Positions 43,511 to 52,197 of a stretch of DNA of 64,000 nt are shown here, in pieces. The translations under genes were made by a program, and so were the position numbers. The stretch covers positions 21,880-85,879 of the forward strand of contig JACRDG010000099.1 of assembly GCA_016218715.1 (NCBI GenBank), in the 5' to 3' direction. Source of the stretch: Desulfomonile tiedjei (GTDB taxonomy: Bacteria; Desulfobacterota; Desulfomonilia; Desulfomonilales; Desulfomonilaceae). Below the pieces are notes generated by a model. It was not told where the DNA came from. It was given only the letters and a program-made list of their open reading frames with translations, and did not search any database. The first letter of the stretch is position 1. Every line of letters begins with the position of its first letter.

Positions 43511-43561
43511 CCGTTCACCAGGATAGGGCCAACCGGTTGGAATCACGATGGGTGAGGTTAC
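43511..43561. repeat. ~50-bp palindrome-cored repeat, copy A
   Basis: ccgttcaccaggatagggccaaccggttgg-aatcacgatgggtgaggttac. Contains the perfect 12-base palindrome CCAACCGGTTGG. About 80 percent identical to copy B at 62548-62598. Located between two minus-strand genes. Confidence 0.65.
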
Positions 43562-43603
43562 GAGAAGACTGAAGTCCGCTCTGCGTGTCGTAGAGCGAAT
43601 GCG

Positions 43604-44212
43604 TCAAGGAGTCTCTGAAGAGGGGATAGGCTGCGACGAATGGGGCCCGGGAGGTGGCATCGGACGCCCAAACCCCGGCGGTGCAGGAAGCGGAGGCAGA
43701 TCCGGAACGGTCTTCTTCAGGGTTACGAAGCCCGATGCAATCGCATCGATGAGGTCCTTGTTCTTTTCGCGAAAATCCCGCACTTCCTGAAATGACTTGT
43801 CCAGGTCTTTCAGTACCTCTCGAGAACCTTCGGCAAGCCCTTTGCTCAACGGTGCGACCACGTTCTTGGAAACGTCCTTTCCTGTCTCGTACATCTTCTC
43901 CGGGACCTCGGAGCGATTGGCGTCCTTCAGGATCGCTTCCAGCTGGCCTTTGATGGCTCCCTTCGCTATAGGGTAGAACTTCCTGGACAATTCCTCCGAG
44001 TTCTTCTCAAGGTTTTCGTCCGGCGTGTTCCGGAGAGTCTCTTTGAGTTTGTCTCCTGCCGCGGAGGCGGCACCCTGGACGAACGGAGAAGCGGCTTCCA
44101 CTGCGTCTTTTCCCTGTGAAGCGGTCAGGTGTGCGGCTAGAAGCGCATACGCGCCGTACATGGCAAAGGCGACCACAACGCCTGCTCCCAGGTACTTCAA
44201 GACGCTTCTCAT
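43604..44212 (-). CDS. Membrane-anchored helical protein with Pro-rich tail, unknown
   Basis: 202 residues with an AGGAGA ribosome site. A single N-terminal transmembrane helix (YLGAGVVVAFAMYGAYALLAAHL) is followed by about 140 charged, helix-rich residues (periodic, possibly coiled coil: KLKETLRNTPDENLEKNSEELSRK, GLAEGSREVLKDLDKSFQEVRDFREKNKDL) and a Pro-rich C-terminus (PDLPPLPAPPGFGRPMPPPGPHSS). The bulk should be periplasmic. No catalytic motif or cysteine. Family not recognised. Confidence 0.65.
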   Translation of the reverse strand: MRSVLKYLGAGVVVAFAMYGAYALLAAHLTASQGKDAVEAASPFVQGAASAAGDKLKETLRNTPDENLEKNSEELSRKFYPIAKGAIKGQLEAILKDANRSEVPEKMYETGKDVSKNVVAPLSKGLAEGSREVLKDLDKSFQEVRDFREKNKDLIDAIASGFVTLKKTVPDLPPLPAPPGFGRPMPPPGPHSSQPIPSSETP

Positions 44213-44285
44213 GATCCTGTCTCCTGGTCAGGTCCTCCGGGTCCGGGGACCCGAAGGACCACTCTCAGCGATTCAGGTGCCCCGA

Positions 44286-44654
44286 TCAGGGCATCGGCCG
44301 GCCCCAGGAATACGTAGCCGGGTAGTTCGGGCTGGTCGCCTTGGTTACGGACTTACGTATGGGCCGTTGTGCCATGGGCCGCTGTGCCATGGGCGGCGGC
44401 GCCGGATAACACACAGGAGGAGGACATTCCGCCCTGACTGCTACCACCTTGCAGGAAGGGGGTATGAAGGAGTCCTGCGAGCACTTCACCATAGCGTTCT
44501 CGCACGCATGGCCGGGGGTAGGGCCGACGCCCTGGTAGATGGCCCCTCTGAAATTCTGGGCTGTTGCGACGAACATCGGTGCGGCGTAACACAGCGATGC
44601 CATGAGCGCCACGAGCACTAGGCCGGCAAAAGTAACGGTTAACTTCCCACTCAT
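44286..44654 (-). CDS. Small exported Cys/Pro protein (122 aa)
   Basis: ATG 44654 with a GGAGGT site; the upstream seven residues of the ORF are excluded. Signal peptide MSGKLTVTFAGLVLVALMASLCYA, then APMFVATAQNFRGAIYQGVG...HACENAMVKCSQDSFIPPSCKVVAVRAECPPPVCYPAPPP. Five mature cysteines, including a CPPPVC motif that echoes the CPPPMC units of the protein at 41233. The N-terminal half resembles DUF4189-like small secreted proteins in having alternate Cys spacing, but I cannot assign it. The tail has MAQRPMAQRPIRK direct repeats. Confidence 0.65.
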   Translation of the reverse strand: MSGKLTVTFAGLVLVALMASLCYAAPMFVATAQNFRGAIYQGVGPTPGHACENAMVKCSQDSFIPPSCKVVAVRAECPPPVCYPAPPPMAQRPMAQRPIRKSVTKATSPNYPATYSWGRPMP

Positions 44655-44832
44655 CTGATACCTCCGAGCATCCAACTACAGGTGCCAATTAAAGTTGATA
44701 TTTGTTTTTTTGACAAAGGCCGGGACAAAAAGTTCCTCACAAGGCCTCTTCCTATTGCCGCACGGTCCGCAGTAGGCTTTCATACTTGGCCATGTGCGCG
44801 AGACCGTGAAATTGCCCTCCTCCGCACAGGGT

Positions 44833-46119
44833 TTACTCCGGTGGCTTGAACGACGGTTGTCCCGTTGCTTCCAGGACACTATTCCACAACTTCCCGTGGA
44901 GGTCCACCTGCCTGCGCGAACTCACCACGAGGTCCACTGGGATATAGACAAATTCTTCGTTCCACATGCCCACGACCATGTTGGTCTTCCCTGCCATGCC
45001 CGCGTGGACCGCGTTTTGTGCAAGAAATCCGCAAAAAATGGAATCGTTGGCGGTTGCCGGGACAGAGCGGATCAGGTAACTCGGGTCGAGGTACTTGAGA
45101 TTCAGTTCCACCCCCTGAGACTTGAAGTGCTGGGTGATCCTGTCCTTGAGGTACAACCCGATGTCCCCCAGTTTGAGATTGCCGGATTCGTCGCATCCTT
45201 CAATGCAGCAGTATTCCTGGCCCGCACCTTCTGCAACGACGATGACCGCGTGTTTCCGCTCCGACAGACGCTTTTCCAGGAACGCCAGGAGACCGTGAGG
45301 CCCTTCGATATCGAATGCCGCTTCGGGAATCAAAATGATGTTCGCATCCCTCTTGGCGAGCGCTGCAGTGGCCGCTATGAAACCCGAATGCCGCCCCATG
45401 AGCTTGACCAGACCGACCCCGTTGGGCGCGCCCGTGGCTTCCACATGAGCTGCGCTGATGGCCTGAGTGGCCACACTGACCGCGGTGTTGAATCCGAAAG
45501 AACGAGACATGAGATTGATGTCGTTGTCGATCGTTTTCGGGACACCGATGACGCTGATCCGCTCTCCTCGATTGCGGATCTCTTGGGTAATCCTCGATAC
45601 CGCCCGGAATGTGCCGTCCCCACCGATGGCAAAGAGAATCCCTATGTTCATACGTTCCAGCGCGTCCACGATCTCGCCGATGTCCTGCGGCCCCCGGGAA
45701 GAGGAGAGTATCGTCCCGCCCACCTCATTGATCTCGGCCACCGCTTCCGGGTTCAATTCCATCACCGGATGGCCGTAGCTGGGGATGAATCCCTGGAGGC
45801 CGTACATGATTCCCAGGATATTCTTCACCCCGTACCCGTGATGCAGGGTCAGCACGATCGACCGGATCACGTTGTTGAGCCCTGGACAGAGTCCTCCACA
45901 GGTCACCAGGGCGCATTTCAACTTCCTGGGATCGAAGTAGATATTCCTGCGGGGCCCCGCCTTCACAAACGAAACGGGCACGATCCCTTCGGCCATCTGC
46001 TGCTGGAGACTCTCCACCGAGATATCCATCAGGACTCGGCTGGAGTCTTCCACAAACTGGACCGACTTCAGGGGAGAGTCGATGCGAGGGTCACCCAGCG
46101 ATTCCAGTGTAGTATCCAT
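44833..46119 (-). CDS. 6-phosphofructokinase, ATP-type residue at the phosphate-donor site
   Basis: 428 residues from ATG 46119, of the long PFK group. Motifs are VTCGGLCPGLNNVIRSIV, the donor-site IGGDGTFRAVSRI, PKTIDNDINL and GLVKLMGRHSGFIA. Gly after GGD (rather than Asp, as in PPi enzymes) together with Lys in PKTIDND is the combination seen in ATP-using group X and trypanosomal enzymes, so ATP is the likely donor. It phosphorylates fructose 6-phosphate in glycolysis. It is monocistronic and preceded by a plausible promoter at 46196-46224. The N-terminal 55 residues are an extension beyond the catalytic core. Confidence 0.88.
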   Translation of the reverse strand: MDTTLESLGDPRIDSPLKSVQFVEDSSRVLMDISVESLQQQMAEGIVPVSFVKAGPRRNIYFDPRKLKCALVTCGGLCPGLNNVIRSIVLTLHHGYGVKNILGIMYGLQGFIPSYGHPVMELNPEAVAEINEVGGTILSSSRGPQDIGEIVDALERMNIGILFAIGGDGTFRAVSRITQEIRNRGERISVIGVPKTIDNDINLMSRSFGFNTAVSVATQAISAAHVEATGAPNGVGLVKLMGRHSGFIAATAALAKRDANIILIPEAAFDIEGPHGLLAFLEKRLSERKHAVIVVAEGAGQEYCCIEGCDESGNLKLGDIGLYLKDRITQHFKSQGVELNLKYLDPSYLIRSVPATANDSIFCGFLAQNAVHAGMAGKTNMVVGMWNEEFVYIPVDLVVSSRRQVDLHGKLWNSVLEATGQPSFKPPE

Positions 46120-46195
46120 TCGTAACGATACCCCTTGCAGACAGCAGGTCTGCCGGAGACGTTCATTATTGCCAAAAATGCCAATGGAATGAGCC

Positions 46196-46224
46196 AGCAT
46201 ACCTCATGCGAGGAAAAAACACAA
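46196..46224 (-). promoter_or_regulatory. Promoter candidate for the phosphofructokinase gene
   Basis: Minus strand: TTGTGT (46224-46219), 17-base spacer, TATGCT (46201-46196), about 75 bases before the ATG, within an AT-rich stretch. The 46202-46407 remainder shows no gene. Confidence 0.4.
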
Positions 46225-46407
46225 TAAAAAAAACTCATTAGAGCGAAGGCTCCGCGAATGGCCGCGCACGAGCCGTTCAGTGCCAGGGACAATCGGGTAA
46301 CTTTTAGTCTAGACGGATTCGCGGTCAAAAAGTGAATTTCTTAATCCGCTGAGACGACACATAGGATGAGGGGCGGCCATGTTCCCTACTCTGAGCGCGA
46401 AATCGTT

Positions 46408-47481
46408 TCATACATTGAATCGGAACAACACGATGTCGCCGTCCTTCACCTGGTAATCACGACCCTCGAGCCGGACCTTGCCGGCCTTGTGAAGCGCAGC
46501 CACGCTGCCCGCTCCCTTGAGATCCTGAAAAGAGAAGACCTCGGCTCGTATGAAACCGCGTTCCATGTCGGAATGCACGGTCCCTGCAGCCTTGACTGCA
46601 GTGAGACCTTTCCTGAGCGGCCAGGCTCTCACGTCCGGGTCACCGACCGTAAAGAATACGATGAGCTGCAGCAGTTCAAACGATGTGCGGATGATTCTGT
46701 CCTTGGCCCCTTCGTCCAGGTCGAGTTCCTGTAAGAATTCGCGAGCGTCTTCCTCATCCAGCCTGGCGATTTCTGCCTCAGCATCCGCGTACAACCAGTC
46801 GACGCAGACATTGAGTTGCCCTTGGACCTGCTTTCGGATCTCCTCCATGGCCTCACGTATTTCCGAGCGGCTCTTCTCCTCACCCGCGTCCAGGAGGATC
46901 AGCTCGGGTTTTGCCGAGAGAAACGCGAAGCCTTTCAATCGTTCCGCGTTCGTAAGGTCCGGATCGGCTCGCAACGGTGTGGCAGCTTCCAGGAGGGCAC
47001 GGGCCTGTCGCAACAGTGTCACCTCCTCCTGAAGCTCCTTTTTCCCGCGAAGAATGTCCTTTTCGACTCGTTCGAGCCGTTTTTCAACCATTGCCAGGTC
47101 CGAGAGAATCATCTCTTCTTCGGCAGTCCTGAAGTCAATCAAGGGCTGCGCAGGGCCCAAGGACGGTGAGTCAAAAAACCTGACGCAATGGATCAACGCA
47201 TCGAGTGGCCGGATGTGGGCAAGGACCTGGTCCCCAATGGAGGTGCCGGGTTTTCCTTCACCGGAGATCCCGGCGATATCGAGGAACTCCACGTATACCG
47301 GGGTAAACTTCTTGGGCTTCTGGTACGCGACCAGGAAATCGAGCCTCTCATCCGCGACCTTGACCACCCCGTGGCCGGGTTCCTGATGTCCGCGTCGCTC
47401 ACTCGATTCGATTCCACCGGTGAGTGCCCTGAATACCGTGCTTTTCCCACTTCCCGGGAGACCGATGATTCCCAGCTTCAC
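46408..47481 (-). CDS. YchF-like P-loop protein with divergent nucleotide motifs
   Basis: 357 residues from a GTG start with a GAGGG site. Overall order matches YchF/Ola1: an N-terminal P-loop (GLPGSGKSTVFRALTGG), G3-like EFLDIAG, a coiled-coil insertion (about 130-165), and the C-terminal TGS/DUF933 domain (ELLQLIVFFTVGDPDVRAWPLRKGLTAVKAAGTVHSDMERGFIRAEV...YQVKDGDIVLFRFNV). Two deviations: the P-loop is GSGKST rather than the family's NVGKST, and the G4 position reads LILLDAGEE rather than Asn-x-x-Glu. Base specificity may therefore differ. Presumed ribosome-associated NTPase. Confidence 0.85.
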   Translation of the reverse strand: MKLGIIGLPGSGKSTVFRALTGGIESSERRGHQEPGHGVVKVADERLDFLVAYQKPKKFTPVYVEFLDIAGISGEGKPGTSIGDQVLAHIRPLDALIHCVRFFDSPSLGPAQPLIDFRTAEEEMILSDLAMVEKRLERVEKDILRGKKELQEEVTLLRQARALLEAATPLRADPDLTNAERLKGFAFLSAKPELILLDAGEEKSRSEIREAMEEIRKQVQGQLNVCVDWLYADAEAEIARLDEEDAREFLQELDLDEGAKDRIIRTSFELLQLIVFFTVGDPDVRAWPLRKGLTAVKAAGTVHSDMERGFIRAEVFSFQDLKGAGSVAALHKAGKVRLEGRDYQVKDGDIVLFRFNV

Positions 47482-47794
47482 TAGATCCCTCTTTTTCCAT
47501 ATTCCGAGGCGGCCGCACGCGAATTACCCCGCGCCAAGGGCTCTTCCCGGCTTCGAGGGGAGAAACAGTTTCACACAATCGTGCGACCACGAGAAACAGC
47601 GGGGAGTCTACCATAGCCAACTGCAAAACGGAATGGGCCAGGGGAATGAGGGAATGACCCGTCGGTTACGCGACCCGCGTACCCGAAAGGCCGTCAGGAG
47701 TGCTTGCAGATCTTGTCGTGAAGGGATGCCTGCTCGACGAACTCACCCGGAGTCTGTGAGCAGGCTTCTCAGGGCGAGCGTATCCCGTCTCATG
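47482..47794. other. Gene-free gap of about 310 bp
   Basis: Between the anti-sigma stop and the YchF-like start, both minus strand. Only short ORFs that are extensions of neighbouring frames. I see no strong hairpin with a T-run. Confidence 0.4.
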
Positions 47795-48688
47795 TCATGG
47801 TTTGGTGACGATGCGAATGCGGATCATCACACTCGGGCCGGACCCACTTGACGACACCGAAGGATCCGGGTTCGAAACCGGCCCCACCTCGACCGCGCCA
47901 TGATTGATCAGTTCGGTCGTCAGATTCGGCCATGCGTTGGGCGGTATCGCCACCTGGAGAACGGTTTCCCCCACATTGGCCGCTGTCTGCTCGTCTACCA
48001 GCCTCCCCCGAAGGTTCGGCAGGACCCGCTTCAGAGACTCGACCGCACGGTCCATACTTGCACTCTCTACCACCAGATTGTCCGCACCGATCGCTGAAAC
48101 GGCCTCCGCGCGCGGAGCCGAAGTTCTCATGTGATAATCCGGGGAGATTGATTTCGATGTCGGGAGTGATGCGGTGGTAAAAGCGGCGGAGGGGGTGGAA
48201 GGTGAGGCGGCGTAAGGTCGGGCTATCATGCGGTTTGAATTCGCCGTCTCCGGCGATGCCGCGTCCCGGCCGGGTGCCGCTCCTCCCGGCGTCTGGATAA
48301 GCTCGGTCGCAGCGACTCCGGCAGGTACTGGCGTCGGCGCGTACTGGTACACCGCGAACGCGACCGCGACAACGAACGTCAGGGCCGTCACTCCTACCGG
48401 CAGCGGGAGATGAGGGAACGTGGTGAACAGGTTTCGGAAGGAGTCCAGGAGGGACTCGGAAAAGGACGGGGCATGCAATCGGGCATGAAGCTGTTCGAGA
48501 AAGTCGTCAGGAGGCTGCATTCGTTCCAGGTCGCTCAGGGCCTGTACGGTGATCCCGTACCATTTGAAGTCTTCCCTGCAGCCGGGACAGTTATGGAGAT
48601 GCCTCATCGCGGTGCTCTCCATCGTTCCGTCCAGTTGCGTATCGTGAAGTTCCACAAACAGATCGGCGATTCGGTCACATTCCTTCAT
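47795..48688 (-). CDS. Anti-sigma factor with zf-HC2 domain and single membrane helix
   Basis: 297 residues. The N-terminal zinc-finger is the ZAS type: HLHNCPGCREDF with an upstream His. A transmembrane helix (LPVGVTALTFVVAVAFAVYQYAP, about 92-114) puts the C-terminal 180 residues in the periplasm, where a folded region near the end (VESASMDRAVESLKRVLPNLRGRLVDEQT...VLQVAIPPNAWPNLTTELI) may be a sensor domain. Its ATG overlaps the sigma factor's stop as ATGA, so the two are coupled. It should hold the ECF sigma factor inactive until an envelope signal. Confidence 0.87.
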   Translation of the reverse strand: MKECDRIADLFVELHDTQLDGTMESTAMRHLHNCPGCREDFKWYGITVQALSDLERMQPPDDFLEQLHARLHAPSFSESLLDSFRNLFTTFPHLPLPVGVTALTFVVAVAFAVYQYAPTPVPAGVAATELIQTPGGAAPGRDAASPETANSNRMIARPYAASPSTPSAAFTTASLPTSKSISPDYHMRTSAPRAEAVSAIGADNLVVESASMDRAVESLKRVLPNLRGRLVDEQTAANVGETVLQVAIPPNAWPNLTTELINHGAVEVGPVSNPDPSVSSSGSGPSVMIRIRIVTKP

Positions 48689-49287
48689 GACAGGGCCTTC
48701 TTGAGTTTTTCTTTTACGACCATCCGCGCTCGGTGCAAGCGCGATTTTGTAGTCCCTTCCGGGAGATTTAGCATTTGGGCGATTTCCTCATAGGAAAAAC
48801 CTTCGATGTCTCTCAGGATGACGATCTCCTTGTGATCGGGCTCGAGATCGTCGATGGCATCCTGAACGATCTTCTGTATTTGCTTGCCTGCCAGTATGGT
48901 CTCCGGATTTGTCGAGTAGTCAGCGACGGGGCGTTGGGAGATGTCTCGTTCGTCGTCTTCGTCGCTTCCGCCACGGTTGGCGAAGTAACCTCGCCGTTTA
49001 AGATATTTGAATCTGTTCTTTCCCCGGTTGGTCGCTATCTGGAACAGCCAGGTCGAGAACTTGGCGTCTCCGCGAAATTTCTTGAGATTCTTGTACGCGG
49101 CCGTAAAGATCTCCTGGGCCAGGTCGTTAGCCTCCTCAGGGTCCCCTACGAATCGGTAGGCAAGGTTGTATATCTTCTTATAGTACTTTTCAACCAGTAC
49201 ATCAAAAGCGTCGCGGCTGCCTTTGATGCACTTCTCCACCGCCTCCCTGTCCTCATCACTCTCCGGTCGGGTGGACGAGAACATCAT
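48685..49287 (-). CDS. ECF-family RNA polymerase sigma factor
   Basis: 200 residues taken from ATG 49287 (MMFSSTRPESDEDREAVEKCI); the ORF opens at 49464 but the extra residues are not sigma-like. Region 2 is DAFDVLVEKYYKKIYNLAYRFVGDPEEANDLAQEIFTAAYKNL...FSTWLFQIATNRGKNRF and region 4 DDLEPDHKEIVILRDIEGFSYEEIAQMLNLPEGTTKSRLHRAR, the RpoE-like layout. Followed by its anti-sigma gene with a four-base overlap. A candidate ECF-type promoter (GGAAACT...GTCTGA) directly upstream suggests auto-regulation. Confidence 0.93.
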   Translation of the reverse strand: MMFSSTRPESDEDREAVEKCIKGSRDAFDVLVEKYYKKIYNLAYRFVGDPEEANDLAQEIFTAAYKNLKKFRGDAKFSTWLFQIATNRGKNRFKYLKRRGYFANRGGSDEDDERDISQRPVADYSTNPETILAGKQIQKIVQDAIDDLEPDHKEIVILRDIEGFSYEEIAQMLNLPEGTTKSRLHRARMVVKEKLKKALS

Positions 49288-49301
49288 CAAGCTCACGAAA
49301 T

Positions 49302-49330
49302 TCAGACACAAAGGTTGCAAAATAGTTTCC
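49302..49330 (-). promoter_or_regulatory. ECF-type promoter candidate for the sigma/anti-sigma operon
   Basis: Minus strand: GGAAACT (49330-49324), 16-base spacer, GTCTGA (49307-49302). This resembles the RpoE consensus GGAACTT-N15/16-GTCTAA. It would give a leader of under ten bases to ATG 49287, which is short, so either the start is later or the match is fortuitous. The rest of 49331-49809 shows no gene. Confidence 0.3.
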
Positions 49331-49809
49331 GCAAAGATGAACACGTGATAATTTTTTCTCCATGGCAGATCATTCCGAAAATACTTGATGATCGTTGCCG
49401 AAGTCAAGAAATAAGCTCTGATGGCCCCTGTTACGGAGCAACTCACGGGTCTGGAAGGGCACAACGAGCACGAGAGAGGCTAGAAAACGGTTGTCGATGC
49501 GGTATTCGACCGCAGTCGGTACCGAGGCTGCACCCTTGACATCCTTTTCTCGAAAACGATATGGGTGAAAATCACCGGTCGAGATTCCAAACAACAGCAG
49601 CCCGAGAGGATTGGGACAGAATTCCGTTGCGCGGAGCTGTTGAATGAGTATGCTTGGTCGGGTACCACTGACGAGATCGCAGGGAAAAGATCGCTCGATC
49701 CCTCTATGCGTAGGCGAACGGGAGCGCGGTTATCTCTGCCTGACTCGAACCCCGATGAAACCCCGCAGCGGACTGCGGTAATGAAAATTTCCCGGCATGG
49801 AGGAGATTC

Positions 49810-50991
49810 ATGAACCTGTCCAGGAGGGTTATCGAAACCCCCCCGTACCTGTTCCACCTGATCGACGCGAAACGCAAGGCCGCACAGGAAAAAGGTATTG
49901 ATGTAATTTCACTGGGGATCGGCGATCCGGATCGTCCAACCCCCGGGTTTGTCCTGGACCTCATGGACCAGGAGATGCGCGACCCGCGCAATCACGTGTA
50001 CCCCAGCTACAAAGGCGAGCCCGACTTCTGCACCCTGGTTGCGGAATGGTTTTCCGACCGCTTCGGCGTGACCCTCGACCCGGAAGCCGAGATCATGGCC
50101 ACTATCGGCGCCAAAGACGCTGTATCCCATCTCCCGTTCGCATTTCTCGATCCTGGAGACCTCGGGCTTGCCACCGATCCCGGATATCCGGTCTACCAGA
50201 CTGCCATCCGGTTCGCTGGCGCCGAGGTAGTTCATATCCCGCTCTTCGAGCAACGAGGATTTCTCCCCGACCTGGATGCCATCGATCCGAAAGTCGCGGA
50301 CAAGGCCAAAATTATCTTCGTGAACTACCCGAACAACCCGACCTCCGCGGTGGCCGACGAAGGCTTCTTCCAGAAGCTCGTCGCGTTCGCGAGGCGGCAC
50401 CATCTCGTGATACTTTCCGACAACGCCTATTCGGAGGTATACTTTGAAGAGGAAGACCGGCCGATCAGCATCATGAAGATCGACGGCGCTAAAGAGACCG
50501 CGGTGGAAATACACTCCTTTTCCAAGACCTTTAACATGACCGGATGGCGCATCGGCTTCGTCACCGGAGGAAAGGAACTCATCAACGCGTTTCTGACCCT
50601 GAAATCCAATTTCGATTCCGGGGTTTTTATGGCCGTCCAGCGAGCTGCTGCCAGGGCATTGAAGCATCCGGACGCGGCAGGTTTCCACCAGCAGCGTACC
50701 GCGCTCTTCAAAGAAAGACGGGATCGAATAGCCCGAAGTCTCAAGGACGCGGGCTTCAGATTTCAGCTTCCTCGGGCGAGCTACTACTTCTGGGTGCGCA
50801 TTCCTGACTCGTACGCCTCGGCCGTGGCTTTCGCCGCGGACCTCCTGGAGAAAGCTGGACTGGTCGTAACTCCGGGAGTCGGGTACGGCCCCAGTGGTGA
50901 AGGGTGGTTCAGGATTTCCATGACCACCCCGGATCATAGGATAGACGAGGCAATGGAGCGCCTTGAGAAATTTGTAAAGGAACAGCTATGA
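49810..50991 (+). CDS. dapL: LL-diaminopimelate aminotransferase (DapL type)
   Basis: 393 residues, fold-type I PLP aminotransferase. The N-terminus IETPPYLFHLIDAKRKAAQEKGIDVISLGIGDPDRPTP and the PLP-lysine motif HSFSKTFNMTGWRIGFVTG fit DapL better than alanine or aspartate aminotransferases. NYPNNPTSA and SDNAYSEVYFEEE carry the PLP-contact Asn, Asp and Tyr. DapL converts tetrahydrodipicolinate directly to LL-diaminopimelate for lysine and peptidoglycan, a shortcut common in deltaproteobacteria and other anaerobes. ATG with ggaggag site; overlaps carA by four bases. Confidence 0.9.
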   Translation: MNLSRRVIETPPYLFHLIDAKRKAAQEKGIDVISLGIGDPDRPTPGFVLDLMDQEMRDPRNHVYPSYKGEPDFCTLVAEWFSDRFGVTLDPEAEIMATIGAKDAVSHLPFAFLDPGDLGLATDPGYPVYQTAIRFAGAEVVHIPLFEQRGFLPDLDAIDPKVADKAKIIFVNYPNNPTSAVADEGFFQKLVAFARRHHLVILSDNAYSEVYFEEEDRPISIMKIDGAKETAVEIHSFSKTFNMTGWRIGFVTGGKELINAFLTLKSNFDSGVFMAVQRAAARALKHPDAAGFHQQRTALFKERRDRIARSLKDAGFRFQLPRASYYFWVRIPDSYASAVAFAADLLEKAGLVVTPGVGYGPSGEGWFRISMTTPDHRIDEAMERLEKFVKEQL

Positions 50992-52097
50992 AAGCGTCTC
51001 TCGTTCTTGCCGACGGCACGATGTTTCGCGGGACGGCCTTCGGCGCGGCCGGCGAAAAGGTCGGCGAAGTAGTGTTCAATACTGCTATAACCGGGTATCA
51101 GGAAATACTCACCGACCCGTCTTACCGCGGCCAGATCGTTACCATGACCTACCCCCATATCGGGAACACCGGCGTCAACTTCGAGGACGACGAGTCGGTG
51201 AGTCCCTTCCTGGCAGGGTTTGTCGTGAAGGAGTACTGCCCCCACCCGAGCAACTGGCGCAAGAAAACGGATCTTGAGGAGTTCCTGCGCATGCATGGGA
51301 TCATCGGGATACAGGGGATCGATACGCGCAAGCTCACGCGAAATCTCAGGGAGACCGGCGCCAAGAAAGGGATCATCTCGACCGAGGACCACGACTACGA
51401 AAGCCTCATGAGCAAGGTCCGAGACTTCCCCGATATCGAGGGGCTCGACCTGGTCAAGGAAGTGACCTGTTCTGAACCCTATGACTGGGATGAAGGGTCC
51501 TGGAGCTGGAATGCACAGCCGAGCAAGCCGGAACCAAAGTTCCGGGTTGCAGCCTATGACTTCGGAATCAAGCAGAACATCGTGCGCCTTCTGGTCGACG
51601 CGGGGGCCAAGGTACGGGTATTCCCCGCCTTCACCTCTGCGGAAGAGATTCTCGCATTCGACCCGGACGGGGTTTTCCTGTCAAATGGGCCCGGAGATCC
51701 CGAAGGGGTGCCGTACGCGATCGAGAGCGTCCGAAATCTCATAGGTAAGAAACCGATCTTCGGCATCTGTCTCGGGCACCAGATTCTTGGTCTCGCGTTG
51801 GGCGGCAGGACCTACAAGCTGACCTTCGGCCATCACGGAGCCAACCATCCGGTCAGGAGAATCGAAACCGGCCATGTGGAGATCACCTCGCAGAATCATA
51901 ACTTCGCCGTGGCGGCCGAGTCCGTCAGCTCCGAATGCGACATTACCCACGTCAATCTGAACGACCAGACGGTCGAAGGAATGGTCCACAGGAAATACCC
52001 CGTCTTTTCGATTCAATACCATCCAGAGGCCTCTCCGGGACCCCACGATTCACGGTATCTCTTCGAGCAATTCAAGAGACTGATCGATGAACAGTGA
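50988..52097 (+). CDS. carA: Carbamoyl-phosphate synthase small (glutaminase) subunit
   Basis: 369 residues. The N-terminal half has LADGTMFRGTAFGAAGEKVGEVVFNTAITGYQEILTDPSY; the C-terminal class I glutamine amidotransferase has the nucleophile Cys in FGICLGHQILGLALGG and the His/Glu pair in SIQYHPEASPGPHDS. It hydrolyses glutamine and channels ammonia to CarB. ATG overlaps the dapL stop (ATGA), so the two are co-translated, an unusual pairing. carB does not follow; a strong terminator hairpin closes the unit, so carB is elsewhere. Confidence 0.95.
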   Translation: MKASLVLADGTMFRGTAFGAAGEKVGEVVFNTAITGYQEILTDPSYRGQIVTMTYPHIGNTGVNFEDDESVSPFLAGFVVKEYCPHPSNWRKKTDLEEFLRMHGIIGIQGIDTRKLTRNLRETGAKKGIISTEDHDYESLMSKVRDFPDIEGLDLVKEVTCSEPYDWDEGSWSWNAQPSKPEPKFRVAAYDFGIKQNIVRLLVDAGAKVRVFPAFTSAEEILAFDPDGVFLSNGPGDPEGVPYAIESVRNLIGKKPIFGICLGHQILGLALGGRTYKLTFGHHGANHPVRRIETGHVEITSQNHNFAVAAESVSSECDITHVNLNDQTVEGMVHRKYPVFSIQYHPEASPGPHDSRYLFEQFKRLIDEQ

Positions 52098-52105
52098 TCA
52101 CGCCA

Positions 52106-52197
52106 CCCCCAAGCCGCTTTGAAAGAGGTAATTTGGGGGGAAACTTCTTTGCACAAAGAAGTTCCCCCCGATATTCTTCTTTCAATGCGGCTTGGGG
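52106..52197. terminator. Large bidirectional hairpin between carA and the D,D-carboxypeptidase gene (GGGG-AAC family, copy 3)
   Basis: Outer stem CCCCAAGCCGC-tTTGAAAGA with its complement TCTTTCAAtGCGGCTTGGGG, inner stem GGGGGGAAACTTCTTTG-ca-CAAAGAAGTTcCCCCC. It fills the whole space between the convergent carA and dac genes; the final T of the outer stem abuts the dac stop. The inner core resembles the hairpins at 24302 and 26908. Confidence 0.75.
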
